From the NCBI RefSeq assembly GCF_005925325.1, contig NZ_SRMP01000005.1, positions 565,489-629,488 on the forward strand: a stretch of 64,000 nucleotides of DNA, in the 5' to 3' direction. This DNA is from Pedobacter helvus. GTDB lineage: Bacteria; Bacteroidota; Bacteroidia; Sphingobacteriales; Sphingobacteriaceae. Of the stretch, positions 57,148-64,000 are shown piece by piece. The stretch's first letter is position 1, and the number at the start of each line of letters is the position of its first letter. The notes under the pieces are model-generated. The model ran no database searches and was not told where the DNA came from. It saw nothing but the letters and a program-made list of their open reading frames with translations. A program made the position numbers and the translations under genes.

Positions 57148-57555
57148 TTATAGGACGGTTCGTGGTCTGCTTGAAAATTTTTTCATTGCACTAGCCATAT
57201 CCAACCTAAGGATATTGGCGTTAGAATGCAGTTTTTTGGCAATCGAATTAAGCCGATCACTGTTGTCGATGATCCAGTCGTTACGTAGGTCTCTTTGAAG
57301 GCCGGTCAGCATCGGGGTGTTGGCAAACAATTGAAAAAAAGTTTCCTCGGATAGGAATATGGCATTAGACGATTCGCAGATTATTTTCATCTGATGGGAG
57401 TATTCTCCATTAACGGAATTCTGGAAGCTCCAACTGAACAGATAGTTGCTGGATGACAAGGGGATGAGCTCCGAGCTGGAGATTTTTGATCCTACGTCCT
57501 GTAGGCCTAATCGTTGTGAAATTAGGCTTTCAATATCTTTTTTTAAGGTCGACAT
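57148..57555 (-). CDS. Hypothetical protein
   Basis: A 135-residue protein from the ATG at 57555, without signal peptide or membrane segment. The middle (LFSWSFQNSVNGEYSHQMKIICESSNAIFLSEETFF) is beta-rich and the end is helical. The codon pattern looks genuine, but I cannot place it in a family. It is divergent from the S74-domain gene at 57706, and the two share a 150-base promoter region. Confidence 0.55.
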   Translation of the reverse strand: MSTLKKDIESLISQRLGLQDVGSKISSSELIPLSSSNYLFSWSFQNSVNGEYSHQMKIICESSNAIFLSEETFFQLFANTPMLTGLQRDLRNDWIIDNSDRLNSIAKKLHSNANILRLDMASAMKKFSSRPRTVL

Positions 57556-57705
57556 GAACTGAGCGTTTGAATGTATATGTGTTTATGTGACACTAAATTA
57601 GCGTGCTGGGCCTAGATTTACAAATTTGTGCTTAAATTCACATTGTACAACAGGGGTGGGATAGTTATCGCATCTTTAGAAAACTCTAATTTAAAACCTT
57701 AACAT

Positions 57706-58950
57706 ATGAAGAAAACTTTTACTTTATTCTTATTGGCAATTGCGGGTCTCGGTAGCCGAGCACAGGTGGGTATCGGGACGAATGCGCCCCTTACTGGCTT
57801 CCATGTGTTGGACAGCAACGTACTTTTTTCGAAGGCTGGTGATGTGCCGGCCTCCCCGAAGTCCTTTCCGGTGGTTCCCGAAGGCCGTAGGATGTTATGG
57901 TATCCGGAAAAGGCCGCCTTTCGTGCCGGCTATGTCGGAGGTTTTGGGGCCACGTATTGGAACACGGCCAATGTAGGCAATTATTCTTTTGCGGTGGGCA
58001 ACAATACCAGGGCTACTGGTTCGACATCATTTGCTGCAGGCCTTACCACTACTGCCTCTGGATCTGAATCAGTGGCACTGGGAAATAATGGTACGGCTTC
58101 GGGGGAGAGATCTTTTGCTTTCAACGGTTATGCAACTGCAGTAGGTGCGGTGGCCATCGGAACCGGTGCACAGGCGACCAACGATGACGCTGTGGCCCTT
58201 GGTATATCCTCCATTGCAAGTGGCCTGGGTTCTGTAACAATCGGCCCATCGATCGCCAGGGGCAGCTTTGCGATCGCTATAGGTCTGCAGAACAGTGCCC
58301 GTGGAAACTTTTCAACGGCCATTGGCAAGAATGCTCGTGTGAACCATCAAGGCTCGATGGTACTGGGCGATGCTGCGGCTGGTTTCTCATCGGATTCGGT
58401 TTACAGTTCGTTGCACAACCAGATGACGATGCGTTTTGTGGGTGGGGTAAGGATCTTTACTTCCCAAAATCTTACGTCTGGTGTACAGGTTCTGCCTGGT
58501 GGTGGTTCATGGAGCTCGGTGAGCGATAGGAATAAGAAGGAAAACTTTAGTACGGTGGACAAGGAAGTGCTGTTGGGCAAGGTGGCTAAATTAGATATCA
58601 CGAGATGGAACTACAAATCTCAGCCGGCGAGCCAGCAGCATATCGGTCCTATGGCACAAGATTTCCATAAAGCTTTTGGACTGGATGGTGTGACGAACGA
58701 TACGACGATCAATACGGTGGACATCGATGGGGTGAATATGGTGGCTATCCAGGCATTGGAGATCAGGACGGGCAAGCTACAGCAGGAAAATAAGGAGCTG
58801 AAGGAGCAATTGTCACAACTGTCCGAGCGCCTGATGAGGCTGGAGGCTGAGAAAGGCCGGAGTGCAGGTAGGAAGAAGAGAAATAGGTCTAAGGGGGTTG
58901 AAGGATCGATAGCGGGCGTGGCTGCTAATGTTGTTAGGGAGGAAAAATAG
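57706..58950 (+). CDS. Secreted tail-fibre-like protein with YadA-head-type repeats and S74 chaperone domain
   Basis: A 414-residue protein with a signal peptide (ending SRAQ). Residues about 85-225 form roughly ten 14-residue head-type repeats (SFAVGNNTRATGSTS, SVALGNNGTASGERS). A C-terminal peptidase S74 domain follows (SVSDRNKKENFSTVD, GPMAQDFHKAFG), and a coiled coil (LQQENKELKEQLSQLSERLMRLEAE) precedes a basic tail. S74 domains trimerise and often cleave themselves off. This points to a trimeric surface fibre. It overlaps or abuts the next gene, which carries a T9SS signal. Confidence 0.88.
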   Translation: MKKTFTLFLLAIAGLGSRAQVGIGTNAPLTGFHVLDSNVLFSKAGDVPASPKSFPVVPEGRRMLWYPEKAAFRAGYVGGFGATYWNTANVGNYSFAVGNNTRATGSTSFAAGLTTTASGSESVALGNNGTASGERSFAFNGYATAVGAVAIGTGAQATNDDAVALGISSIASGLGSVTIGPSIARGSFAIAIGLQNSARGNFSTAIGKNARVNHQGSMVLGDAAAGFSSDSVYSSLHNQMTMRFVGGVRIFTSQNLTSGVQVLPGGGSWSSVSDRNKKENFSTVDKEVLLGKVAKLDITRWNYKSQPASQQHIGPMAQDFHKAFGLDGVTNDTTINTVDIDGVNMVAIQALEIRTGKLQQENKELKEQLSQLSERLMRLEAEKGRSAGRKKRNRSKGVEGSIAGVAANVVREEK

Positions 58951-58952
58951 TG

Positions 58953-59969
58953 ATGGGCAGGTATCTAAAAGAAGCATTGGCCGTCAGTCTTTGGTTGGCC
59001 GGGCTTGCAGATGTGGCCGCTCAACTATCGGTCGGTGTTGGGGGAATGACGATAAAGGAGGGAGCGCAGCTCCATGTATCTGGACTGGAGTTCAGGCCTA
59101 CTGTAGACCTACAGATCAGCTCACTGGAACTGGGCGTATCGGCTACGCCAGCCTCGGGTGACAATGGCAGTGGGATTGCCAGGGTGTACCAATTTTCATC
59201 GCCCCTTGCCTTTCAGGGATTGCTACGTCTCTATTATCAGTTAGGTGAGCTAAATGGGCATGCCGAATCGGATCTGGTACTGGCCTACAGGCCGGCTGTG
59301 TCGCAACCCTATGTGTTGGCACAATCCAGTACGGTCAATACTTCAGAGCGTACGGTCGAGCATACTTTTGGTGGCATCAGTCTTTACCAGCTGACTGCTA
59401 CCGGGCGGCTAGTGCCCCTTCCGCTACAGCTGATAAATTTCAGTGCGGTGGCGGATGGCGCCCGCAGTAGGATCTTCTGGACGGCCCAGGGGGAGACTGG
59501 CGTACAGGCCTATCGAGTACTGCGGTCATTGGACGGCAGGAACTTCGATCTTTTGGAGGAGGTTTCTGGAAAAGTATCGAGCGGGGGTAGCAACGACTAT
59601 ATGGTCTACGATCGCCTTCCGGCAAAGGGGCAAAATTATTATAAACTCCAGGAGTTGGATGTAAAGGGCAATCTCCATGAACTGGGTATACGCGCTGTAA
59701 ACATGGGATTGGATAAAAGTGGGTTCTTGCTGTTCCCCAATCCGGGAAGCGGTCCCTTTTTTCTTGATGTAGGTGATCCTGTTGCCGGCAAGTTAGAGGT
59801 TTCATTACTGGATGCCCAGGGCAGGATCGTGTCACAGGAACAGATTGCGGTCAACAAGGGGCAGCAGCGCTATCCGATATTGAGGAGAACGGTGCTGGCC
59901 AAGGGAATGTACGTGCTGAGGGTTCAGGGTGCCGATGGGGATACCAGTTTGAAGCTTATCGTCCCGTAA
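58953..59969 (+). CDS. T9SS type A sorting domain protein, partner of the S74 protein
   Basis: A 338-residue protein from the ATG at 58953; a GTG at 58950 overlaps the previous stop. After the signal peptide (ending DVAAQ), a beta domain of about 140 residues precedes a FN3-like module (LPLQLINFSAVADGARSRIFWTA). The C-terminus is a type IX sorting domain (FPNPGSGPFFLDV to LKLIVP). The FN3-like module also occurs in the 1006-residue protein at 51217-54237. It probably sits on the cell surface and may anchor or accompany the S74 fibre. Confidence 0.87.
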   Translation: MGRYLKEALAVSLWLAGLADVAAQLSVGVGGMTIKEGAQLHVSGLEFRPTVDLQISSLELGVSATPASGDNGSGIARVYQFSSPLAFQGLLRLYYQLGELNGHAESDLVLAYRPAVSQPYVLAQSSTVNTSERTVEHTFGGISLYQLTATGRLVPLPLQLINFSAVADGARSRIFWTAQGETGVQAYRVLRSLDGRNFDLLEEVSGKVSSGGSNDYMVYDRLPAKGQNYYKLQELDVKGNLHELGIRAVNMGLDKSGFLLFPNPGSGPFFLDVGDPVAGKLEVSLLDAQGRIVSQEQIAVNKGQQRYPILRRTVLAKGMYVLRVQGADGDTSLKLIVP

Positions 59970-60000
59970 GGGATGATCTTTGGCTTTTGCATTGGCTTAA

Positions 60001-60042
60001 ATCAAAAACCCTCCGGATGTTGTGGTCCGGAGGGTTTTTGAT
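60001..60042. terminator. Strong intrinsic terminator
   Basis: A perfect 17-base stem (ATCAAAAACCCTCCGGA and its complement) closes an 8-base loop, with T5 in the stem end on both strands. It lies 31 bases after the stop of the T9SS protein and closes the two-gene operon. Confidence 0.9.
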
Positions 60043-60080
60043 CTGGTGGAGTTTTCGAGTAAAAGAATCTCTTTTGTTTT

Positions 60081-60457
60081 GTGGTGACTTCTGTAATAAA
60101 TCCCTTGGATATAAATAAAATTCTTGCTCAAGGACCAAATGGATTGACCAGCAAAATTTCTGGTTCTACAGATATTATCGAATGTTTGGATTCAACTCCT
60201 TCAGGTGAGCAGTTCGTCTCACCAGAACTATACGAGATTATCGCCAGACAGGACCCAAATGAGGAAATAGGTAATACAGATATGTAGCTTGAAATTTTAA
60301 AACTGTCTTCGGCTGGCTGTTCCATCGCTCAGATTGCTGATGAAATGATGTTGGCTAAACATATCATCGTAGGCTAGGTAGAGAATTGATGATCGAAGCC
60401 AATGTCGATTCAACTGGTGCACTGTTAACCTTGGCTCGTGACATGAAGATCATATGA
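60081..60457 (+). pseudogene. Dead NarL/FixJ-family response regulator
   Basis: The frame reads the end of a receiver domain (INKILAQGPNGLTSKISGSTDII, SGEQFVSPELYEII). After a stop at 60285 it continues with the LuxR-type helix-turn-helix (LEILKLSSAGCSIAQIADEMMLAKH). A second stop follows at 60375, then after a shift RELMIEANVDSTGALLTLARDMKII to the normal end at 60457. The phospho-acceptor part of the receiver is missing entirely. Two nonsense codons plus a frameshift make it clearly inactive. A histidine kinase gene follows 360 bases downstream. Confidence 0.8.
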
Positions 60458-60818
60458 AGGCCACACCTACACAAAACTCATGTGTTTGACGGTTGACCAA
60501 GGAAAATAAAGGATTAGATCTTAAGATTGGGCATTGTTATTTCTTTCAGCGAGACTTTTAGGTATATTTGTGCCGTACTGCTTAGCGTGAACATACATCT
60601 AAATTCTTTATCACTTATAAGTTTTATTTTAGCTGCTACAAATATATTGTTTTAGGCTTTGTGGGCTCGAAAGATGCCGTTAAACCGCAAGATTCGCGTG
60701 CATTTTATGATTTCAGAAGTTGTGGCTGTAGGATTAGCTATTTAGGAGCTTTTTATCGGTCGCTGAAATACATTTCGAAAGACTTGCGATGAGTGTTTAT
60801 TGATGCTAATTAAAAGTT
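60458..60818. other. Gap upstream of the histidine kinase gene
   Basis: No gene. TATATTTG around 60573 matches the TAnnTTTG element but has no well-spaced TTG, and it would give a 240-base leader for the kinase gene. Nothing else stands out. Confidence 0.35.
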
Positions 60819-61913
60819 ATGGTTAAAAGGTTGCCTTCGTGTAACAACGAATTTATGATCAGTGACGATGTCCTCAACAGGGCTTTGGAGCAGGCTTCTT
60901 TAGGTTTTTGGGAAGTGAATCTGGTTTCGGGAAATTTTATGTCATGCACCGCGCAGTGCAAGCGCAACTTCGGATGGGATACTTCCAAGCCGTTCAGTTA
61001 TGAGGATATGGTTGATAGCATCATCGAGGAGGACCGCACCGAAATGCAGAAACAGGTGTTCGATTCGATCAGCCAAGGTAAAGACTATTTCGCTGAATAC
61101 CGTGTTAGGCATCCCGATGACAGCATACACTGGATTCGAGCGCAGGGGCGGGTAGACTTCGATAATAATGTACCACAGATCATTTCGGGTACGACGTTGG
61201 ACATCACCAATATCAAGAATATTGAGCTACTGCGTGACGAGCTGATCAATGTCGCCGTGCATGAACTGAAGACGCCACTTTCTACCGTTAAAATGGCCTT
61301 GCAGCTGTTGCAGAAAGGAAGTAAGGAGGATGCAGCCCGTAGTGAAGAACTGGTATCCAGGGCACTAAAAGCGAATGATCGGATGAAGTTGCTGCTTGAT
61401 GAGGTTGCCCAGCCCATTAACGTTCAACTCAAGGAAATGCATTTCGATAAGGTCTCCTTTGATCTTATAACCCTGGCTAATGAAGTGGCAAGGAATACAG
61501 AAATGGTCAATGCCGGCTATTCGATAGGGGTTACGACGATACATGAGGAGCTACCGGTATATGCGGATAGGAACCGTATCGGCCAGGTAATCTCCAATCT
61601 GGTGAACAATGCGGTAAAATACGCAGGTGAGGGGGTGGATATCACGATCGATATATCTAGGGAAAACAGCACCACTGTTCTGAAAGTCAGTGATAATGGT
61701 ATCGGTATCCCAGCTGCAGACCGGTCGCGTATATTTGAAAAATATTACCGCAGTACCTCTACAAATACCAAGGAGGGACTGGGACTGGGTTTGTTCATCT
61801 GCTCCGAAATCATTTCGAAACATGGTGGCGCGATCAGTGTTGATGATAGGCAGTTGCAGGGAACGACGATCATGTTTCACTTACCTGATCAGGCCGACAT
61901 GAGTGTCGGCTAG
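60819..61913 (+). CDS. Soluble PAS-domain sensor histidine kinase
   Basis: A 364-residue kinase without membrane segments. A PAS domain at about residues 15-130 (LGFWEVNLVSGNF, PDDSIHWIRAQG) is followed by the HisKA helix with phospho-accepting His148 in VAVHELKTPLS. The ATPase domain has the N box (VISNLVNNAVKYA), G1 (VSDNGIGIP), F box (IFEKYYR) and G2 (GLGLGLF). It probably senses an internal signal. An ATG at codon 13 is an alternative start. No intact regulator with an output domain is nearby. A small hairpin (GCCGACA/TGTCGGC) overlaps the last codons. Confidence 0.93.
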   Translation: MVKRLPSCNNEFMISDDVLNRALEQASLGFWEVNLVSGNFMSCTAQCKRNFGWDTSKPFSYEDMVDSIIEEDRTEMQKQVFDSISQGKDYFAEYRVRHPDDSIHWIRAQGRVDFDNNVPQIISGTTLDITNIKNIELLRDELINVAVHELKTPLSTVKMALQLLQKGSKEDAARSEELVSRALKANDRMKLLLDEVAQPINVQLKEMHFDKVSFDLITLANEVARNTEMVNAGYSIGVTTIHEELPVYADRNRIGQVISNLVNNAVKYAGEGVDITIDISRENSTTVLKVSDNGIGIPAADRSRIFEKYYRSTSTNTKEGLGLGLFICSEIISKHGGAISVDDRQLQGTTIMFHLPDQADMSVG

Positions 61914-62233
61914 TGTAGGGAAGATCCGGCTGATGGCGTGTGGAGTGACCTGTCGTCGGGAATGTAGGCTGATCTTCTAGTTTTTGGCAGCGGGATCCTG
62001 CATGGAACCATAAATATAAACTCAATTTTGGCTGGAAATATAACTCTTGTGGGTATCGTGTGTATAAATTGATAGTAATCAGGGGGTGGTCCAAACTGAA
62101 TGAATTTGGTGAAAATTAGGATACATCCAAGCTGCCGCTTGCACTTTAGACTCCTGTCAGACTGGCTAATGTCGATTGGGCCGAACATTGAGAATGACCA
62201 AGTTTTAACGAGTGGTTGATCGCACAAGAAAAT
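61914..62233. other. Gap between convergent kinase and regulator genes
   Basis: Only short frames, none recognisable. No T-run terminator was found although two genes converge here. Confidence 0.35.
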
Positions 62234-62596
62234 CTAATGGTCCCTATTTACCAGTTGGCTAGCTCTATCGACCAGCAACTCGATATCAAATGGCTTAGCA
62301 AGAAAACTTTCTGCGCTACAAAGATCTTTAATAGAGGATTGTTCGTAGTTTGCTGACATCAGGATAACCGGGATTGCTGAAAATTTAGGATCTGCCTTCA
62401 AAAACTGACAGACTTCCAGTCCATTGCCGTCTGGTAGCCTAATATCCAGTAAGTAAATGTCCGGAGCAGTATGGCAATCCATAAACGATGAGACGGTGGA
62501 ATAGCTGTTAACCTTAAAACCTTCAGCTTCGAAAACATAGGTGCAGATTTCTCGGATGTCCTGGTCATCTTCCAGTATAGTGATCTCTTTTCGCAT
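62234..62596 (-). CDS. Single-domain response regulator (receiver only)
   Basis: A 120-residue CheY-like protein. The acidic pocket is Glu9, Asp10 and Asp11, the phospho-acceptor Asp51 lies in LLDIRLPDG, the switch residue is Ser81, and Lys101 is in FLAKPFD. There is no output domain. It may pass phosphate on or regulate by binding a partner, and the PAS kinase encoded convergently is the natural candidate. An 11-base direct repeat lies about 80-105 bases upstream of its start. Confidence 0.93.
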   Translation of the reverse strand: MRKEITILEDDQDIREICTYVFEAEGFKVNSYSTVSSFMDCHTAPDIYLLDIRLPDGNGLEVCQFLKADPKFSAIPVILMSANYEQSSIKDLCSAESFLAKPFDIELLVDRASQLVNRDH

Positions 62597-62671
62597 CGGA
62601 TTTGATATGTAGGTTATTGTCGTTGGTTGATTAACATTTTAAAAAAAGAAAATCTGAAGAAAATTAAAAAA

Positions 62672-62701
62672 CAGGTATTTAACACCTATTCAGGTATTTA
62701 A
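62672..62701 (-). promoter_or_regulatory. Operator-like direct repeat upstream of the receiver gene
   Basis: CAGGTATTTAA occurs at 62672-62682 and again at 62691-62701, spaced 19 bases apart (about two helix turns). Each copy also has partial inverted symmetry (AGGT...ACCT, GGT...ACC). It lies 76-105 bases upstream of the start codon. Binding by a regulator is inferred. Confidence 0.4.
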
Positions 62702-63096
62702 ACCAAAAGTTGATTTGCTGAAATTTGAGCCCACCGTCAACTACGTAGCCTTTGCGTAACGGTGTAATGAGCGATCCTGCCGTTCGCCTTTTCAGCGCTG
62801 ATAGGGATTGCCTGTAGGGCGAAGCTCATGACCATCAAGTGAAGTGACGGTGTCAATGGCGGCACTGTCTGACTCTTTCATGGTTTCCTGAAGTAATACC
62901 GCTTGCTTTTTTTGAGTTGCTGAGAAATAGAAAATGGGAAGATCTGGGCGTATCAAAGGAGTTCGTTGACATAGAGCACCGATTCCTCTAGTCTCCTTCT
63001 GGTCCATCATCAAGGTCTTGTTTACTGAGCATTTTTGGCAAAATTCCAGGCCTAAGAATTAGGTCATGCTGGTAAAGATGCATCATTCCTATGTGC
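62702..63096. other. Gap between the receiver gene and the OmpA terminator
   Basis: A 73-codon minus-strand frame (62792-63013) contains LIRPDLPIFYFSAT, which faintly recalls a receiver domain, and two other frames have short protein-like stretches. This could be a decayed gene, but I cannot name it. Confidence 0.3.
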
Positions 63097-63134
63097 AAAA
63101 AAAGATAGGCCATCGATTTCTCGATGGCCTATCT
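63097..63134 (-). terminator. Intrinsic terminator of the OmpA-family gene
   Basis: AGATAGGCCATCGA pairs perfectly with TCGATGGCCTATCT around a 4-base loop. On the minus strand six more T follow the stem. It lies 28 bases after the OmpA stop. Confidence 0.93.
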
Positions 63135-63162
63135 ACTAATTTTCGTTTAACAGAACCTTAAA

Positions 63163-64000
63163 TTAGAATAAGGTAAACTCTACACGACGGTTTTGTTGGC
63201 GACCTTCGGCAGTTTTGTTACTTGCAATTGGTTGGTCTGGACCGTAACCTGTTGCTTCAATTCTCGATGCATTTGCACCTTGGGATACTAAATAAGCTTT
63301 AACAGATTCTGCTCTTTCTTTAGATAAACGTAAGTTCAATTCTCTTGAACCAGTGATATCTGTATGACCTGCTAATTTTAAGCTAAAGTTTTTCTCTACC
63401 AATAAAGCAGCTACTTTATTTAAGGTAGTGTAAGATTTAGATCTAATGGTTGATTTACCTAAATCGAATTCTAAGTTTTTGATAGCCTCATCTACTACTT
63501 TACGATCTGCTTCGGTAATTACTGTAGTTTCTTTCACCACTTCTCTCTGAACTTTGATTGGACATCCAGAGCCATCAACTACAGTACCGGCAGCAGTACC
63601 TGGACATTTATCAAATTTATTGGCTACGCCGTCATTATCATCATCGCCCATATCTTTTGCATATTGCTCTCTATCGCGTTGTGCATTCTGTTCTGCTGTA
63701 GATAATGCTCTTCTTAACGCTTCACTTTCTTCTTTAGATTGGATACGAAGTGCTGCTAATGAGCTATAGTTTTGTAATTGAGGTTTTGATTTGCTACCCA
63801 AAGCGAATTCTAAACCAGCGTGCGCATAGGCGAACTTATCATTAGTTGCTCCGTTAACCCCATTAAATGTAGGTGATTTCACAAAGTTCACATCATAACC
63901 TAAGTCTAAGTTGATACCTCTAGCTACACCAAGTTTAAAACCTATACCTGTAGGGATATACCATCTTTCGTCGTAACCTTGGTAGTTATTTGCCGAACCA
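63163..64000 (-). CDS. OmpA family outer-membrane protein (5' end outside window)
   Basis: The frame continues without a stop to the right edge, upstream of the internal GTG at 63891, so the start and signal peptide are missing. The visible part has the end of an N-terminal beta-barrel (IPTGIGFKLGVARGINLDLGYDV), a thrombospondin type 3 calcium-binding repeat (DDDNDGVANKFDKCPGTAAG), and a C-terminal OmpA domain that binds peptidoglycan (LAGHTDITGSRELNLRLSKERAESV, Asp and Arg ligands present). It anchors the outer membrane to the cell wall. A strong terminator follows. Confidence 0.95.
   Translation of the reverse strand, partial: GSANNYQGYDERWYIPTGIGFKLGVARGINLDLGYDVNFVKSPTFNGVNGATNDKFAYAHAGLEFALGSKSKPQLQNYSSLAALRIQSKEESEALRRALSTAEQNAQRDREQYAKDMGDDDNDGVANKFDKCPGTAAGTVVDGSGCPIKVQREVVKETTVITEADRKVVDEAIKNLEFDLGKSTIRSKSYTTLNKVAALLVEKNFSLKLAGHTDITGSRELNLRLSKERAESVKAYLVSQGANASRIEATGYGPDQPIASNKTAEGRQQNRRVEFTLF

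Noticed and set aside
62792..63013. A 73-codon frame with a receiver-like LIRPDLPIFYFSAT
   Set aside because: The similarity is short and other conserved receiver residues are absent, so I did not call a pseudogene.

Overview
The window looks like chromosomal DNA of a Bacteroidota bacterium, most likely a Pedobacter-like member of the Sphingobacteriaceae. The evidence is two SusC/SusD pairs with FecR-type anti-sigma factors and ECF sigma factors, type IX secretion (T9SS) sorting domains, TAnnTTTG-type promoter elements, a Bacteroidetes-type MobA/MobB/MobC mobilization set, and an OmpA protein with thrombospondin type 3 repeats. No tRNA, rRNA, CRISPR array, integrase or complete insertion sequence was seen.

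Layout. (1) 1-8.4 kb: an operon of secreted glycan-degrading enzymes (GH95 alpha-L-fucosidase cut by the window edge, two clan GH-D alpha-galactosidase-type enzymes, a sialate O-acetylesterase-type SGNH esterase), closed by a hairpin terminator. (2) 8.4-14.7 kb: a decayed mobilizable element with a dead RidA gene, a long inverted repeat that could be an oriT, mobA-mobB-mobC, and two small hypothetical genes. (3) 14.7-37.1 kb: two divergent, paralogous signalling and import cassettes. The left (minus strand) runs sigma, FecR, SusC, SusD, TlpA-like, S41 protease, TlpA-like. The right (plus strand) runs sigma, FecR, SusC, SusD, zinc metalloprotease. A broken PorP/SprF fragment lies between the sigma genes. 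(4) 37.1-41.6 kb: a dnaE2-alkB-DUF4385 operon, visibly GC-richer than the rest. (5) 41.8-50.3 kb: two S41 peptidases, a dead beta-lactamase-family gene, a histidine phosphatase, a DMT transporter, three glycosyltransferases and a truncated flavoprotein gene. (6) 50.4-57.6 kb: gene fragments, a T9SS-exported autotransporter-repeat protein, and a run of small hypothetical genes. (7) 57.7-64 kb: an S74 (YadA-head-like) protein with a T9SS partner, a dead NarL-type regulator, a soluble PAS histidine kinase, a single-domain response regulator, and an OmpA-family protein cut by the window edge.

How the genes work together. In each divergent cassette the SusC carries an N-terminal STN domain, so it should signal through FecR to its own ECF sigma factor while importing a ligand with SusD. 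The linked enzymes (thioredoxin-like proteins and a C-terminal processing-type protease on one side, a zinc metalloprotease on the other) point to protein or peptide substrates rather than glycans.

The most interesting signal is shared by both cassettes. Between fecR and susC each has a hairpin followed by a T-run that works as an intrinsic terminator only on the strand opposite to the operon. Just upstream on that antisense strand, over the susC start, both have a TACATTTG element inside an identical 14-base sequence. This predicts a short cis-antisense RNA over each susC leader, similar in layout to DonS of Bacteroides fragilis. A second theme is gene decay: at least seven recognisable pseudogenes or fragments sit in the gene-poor gaps.
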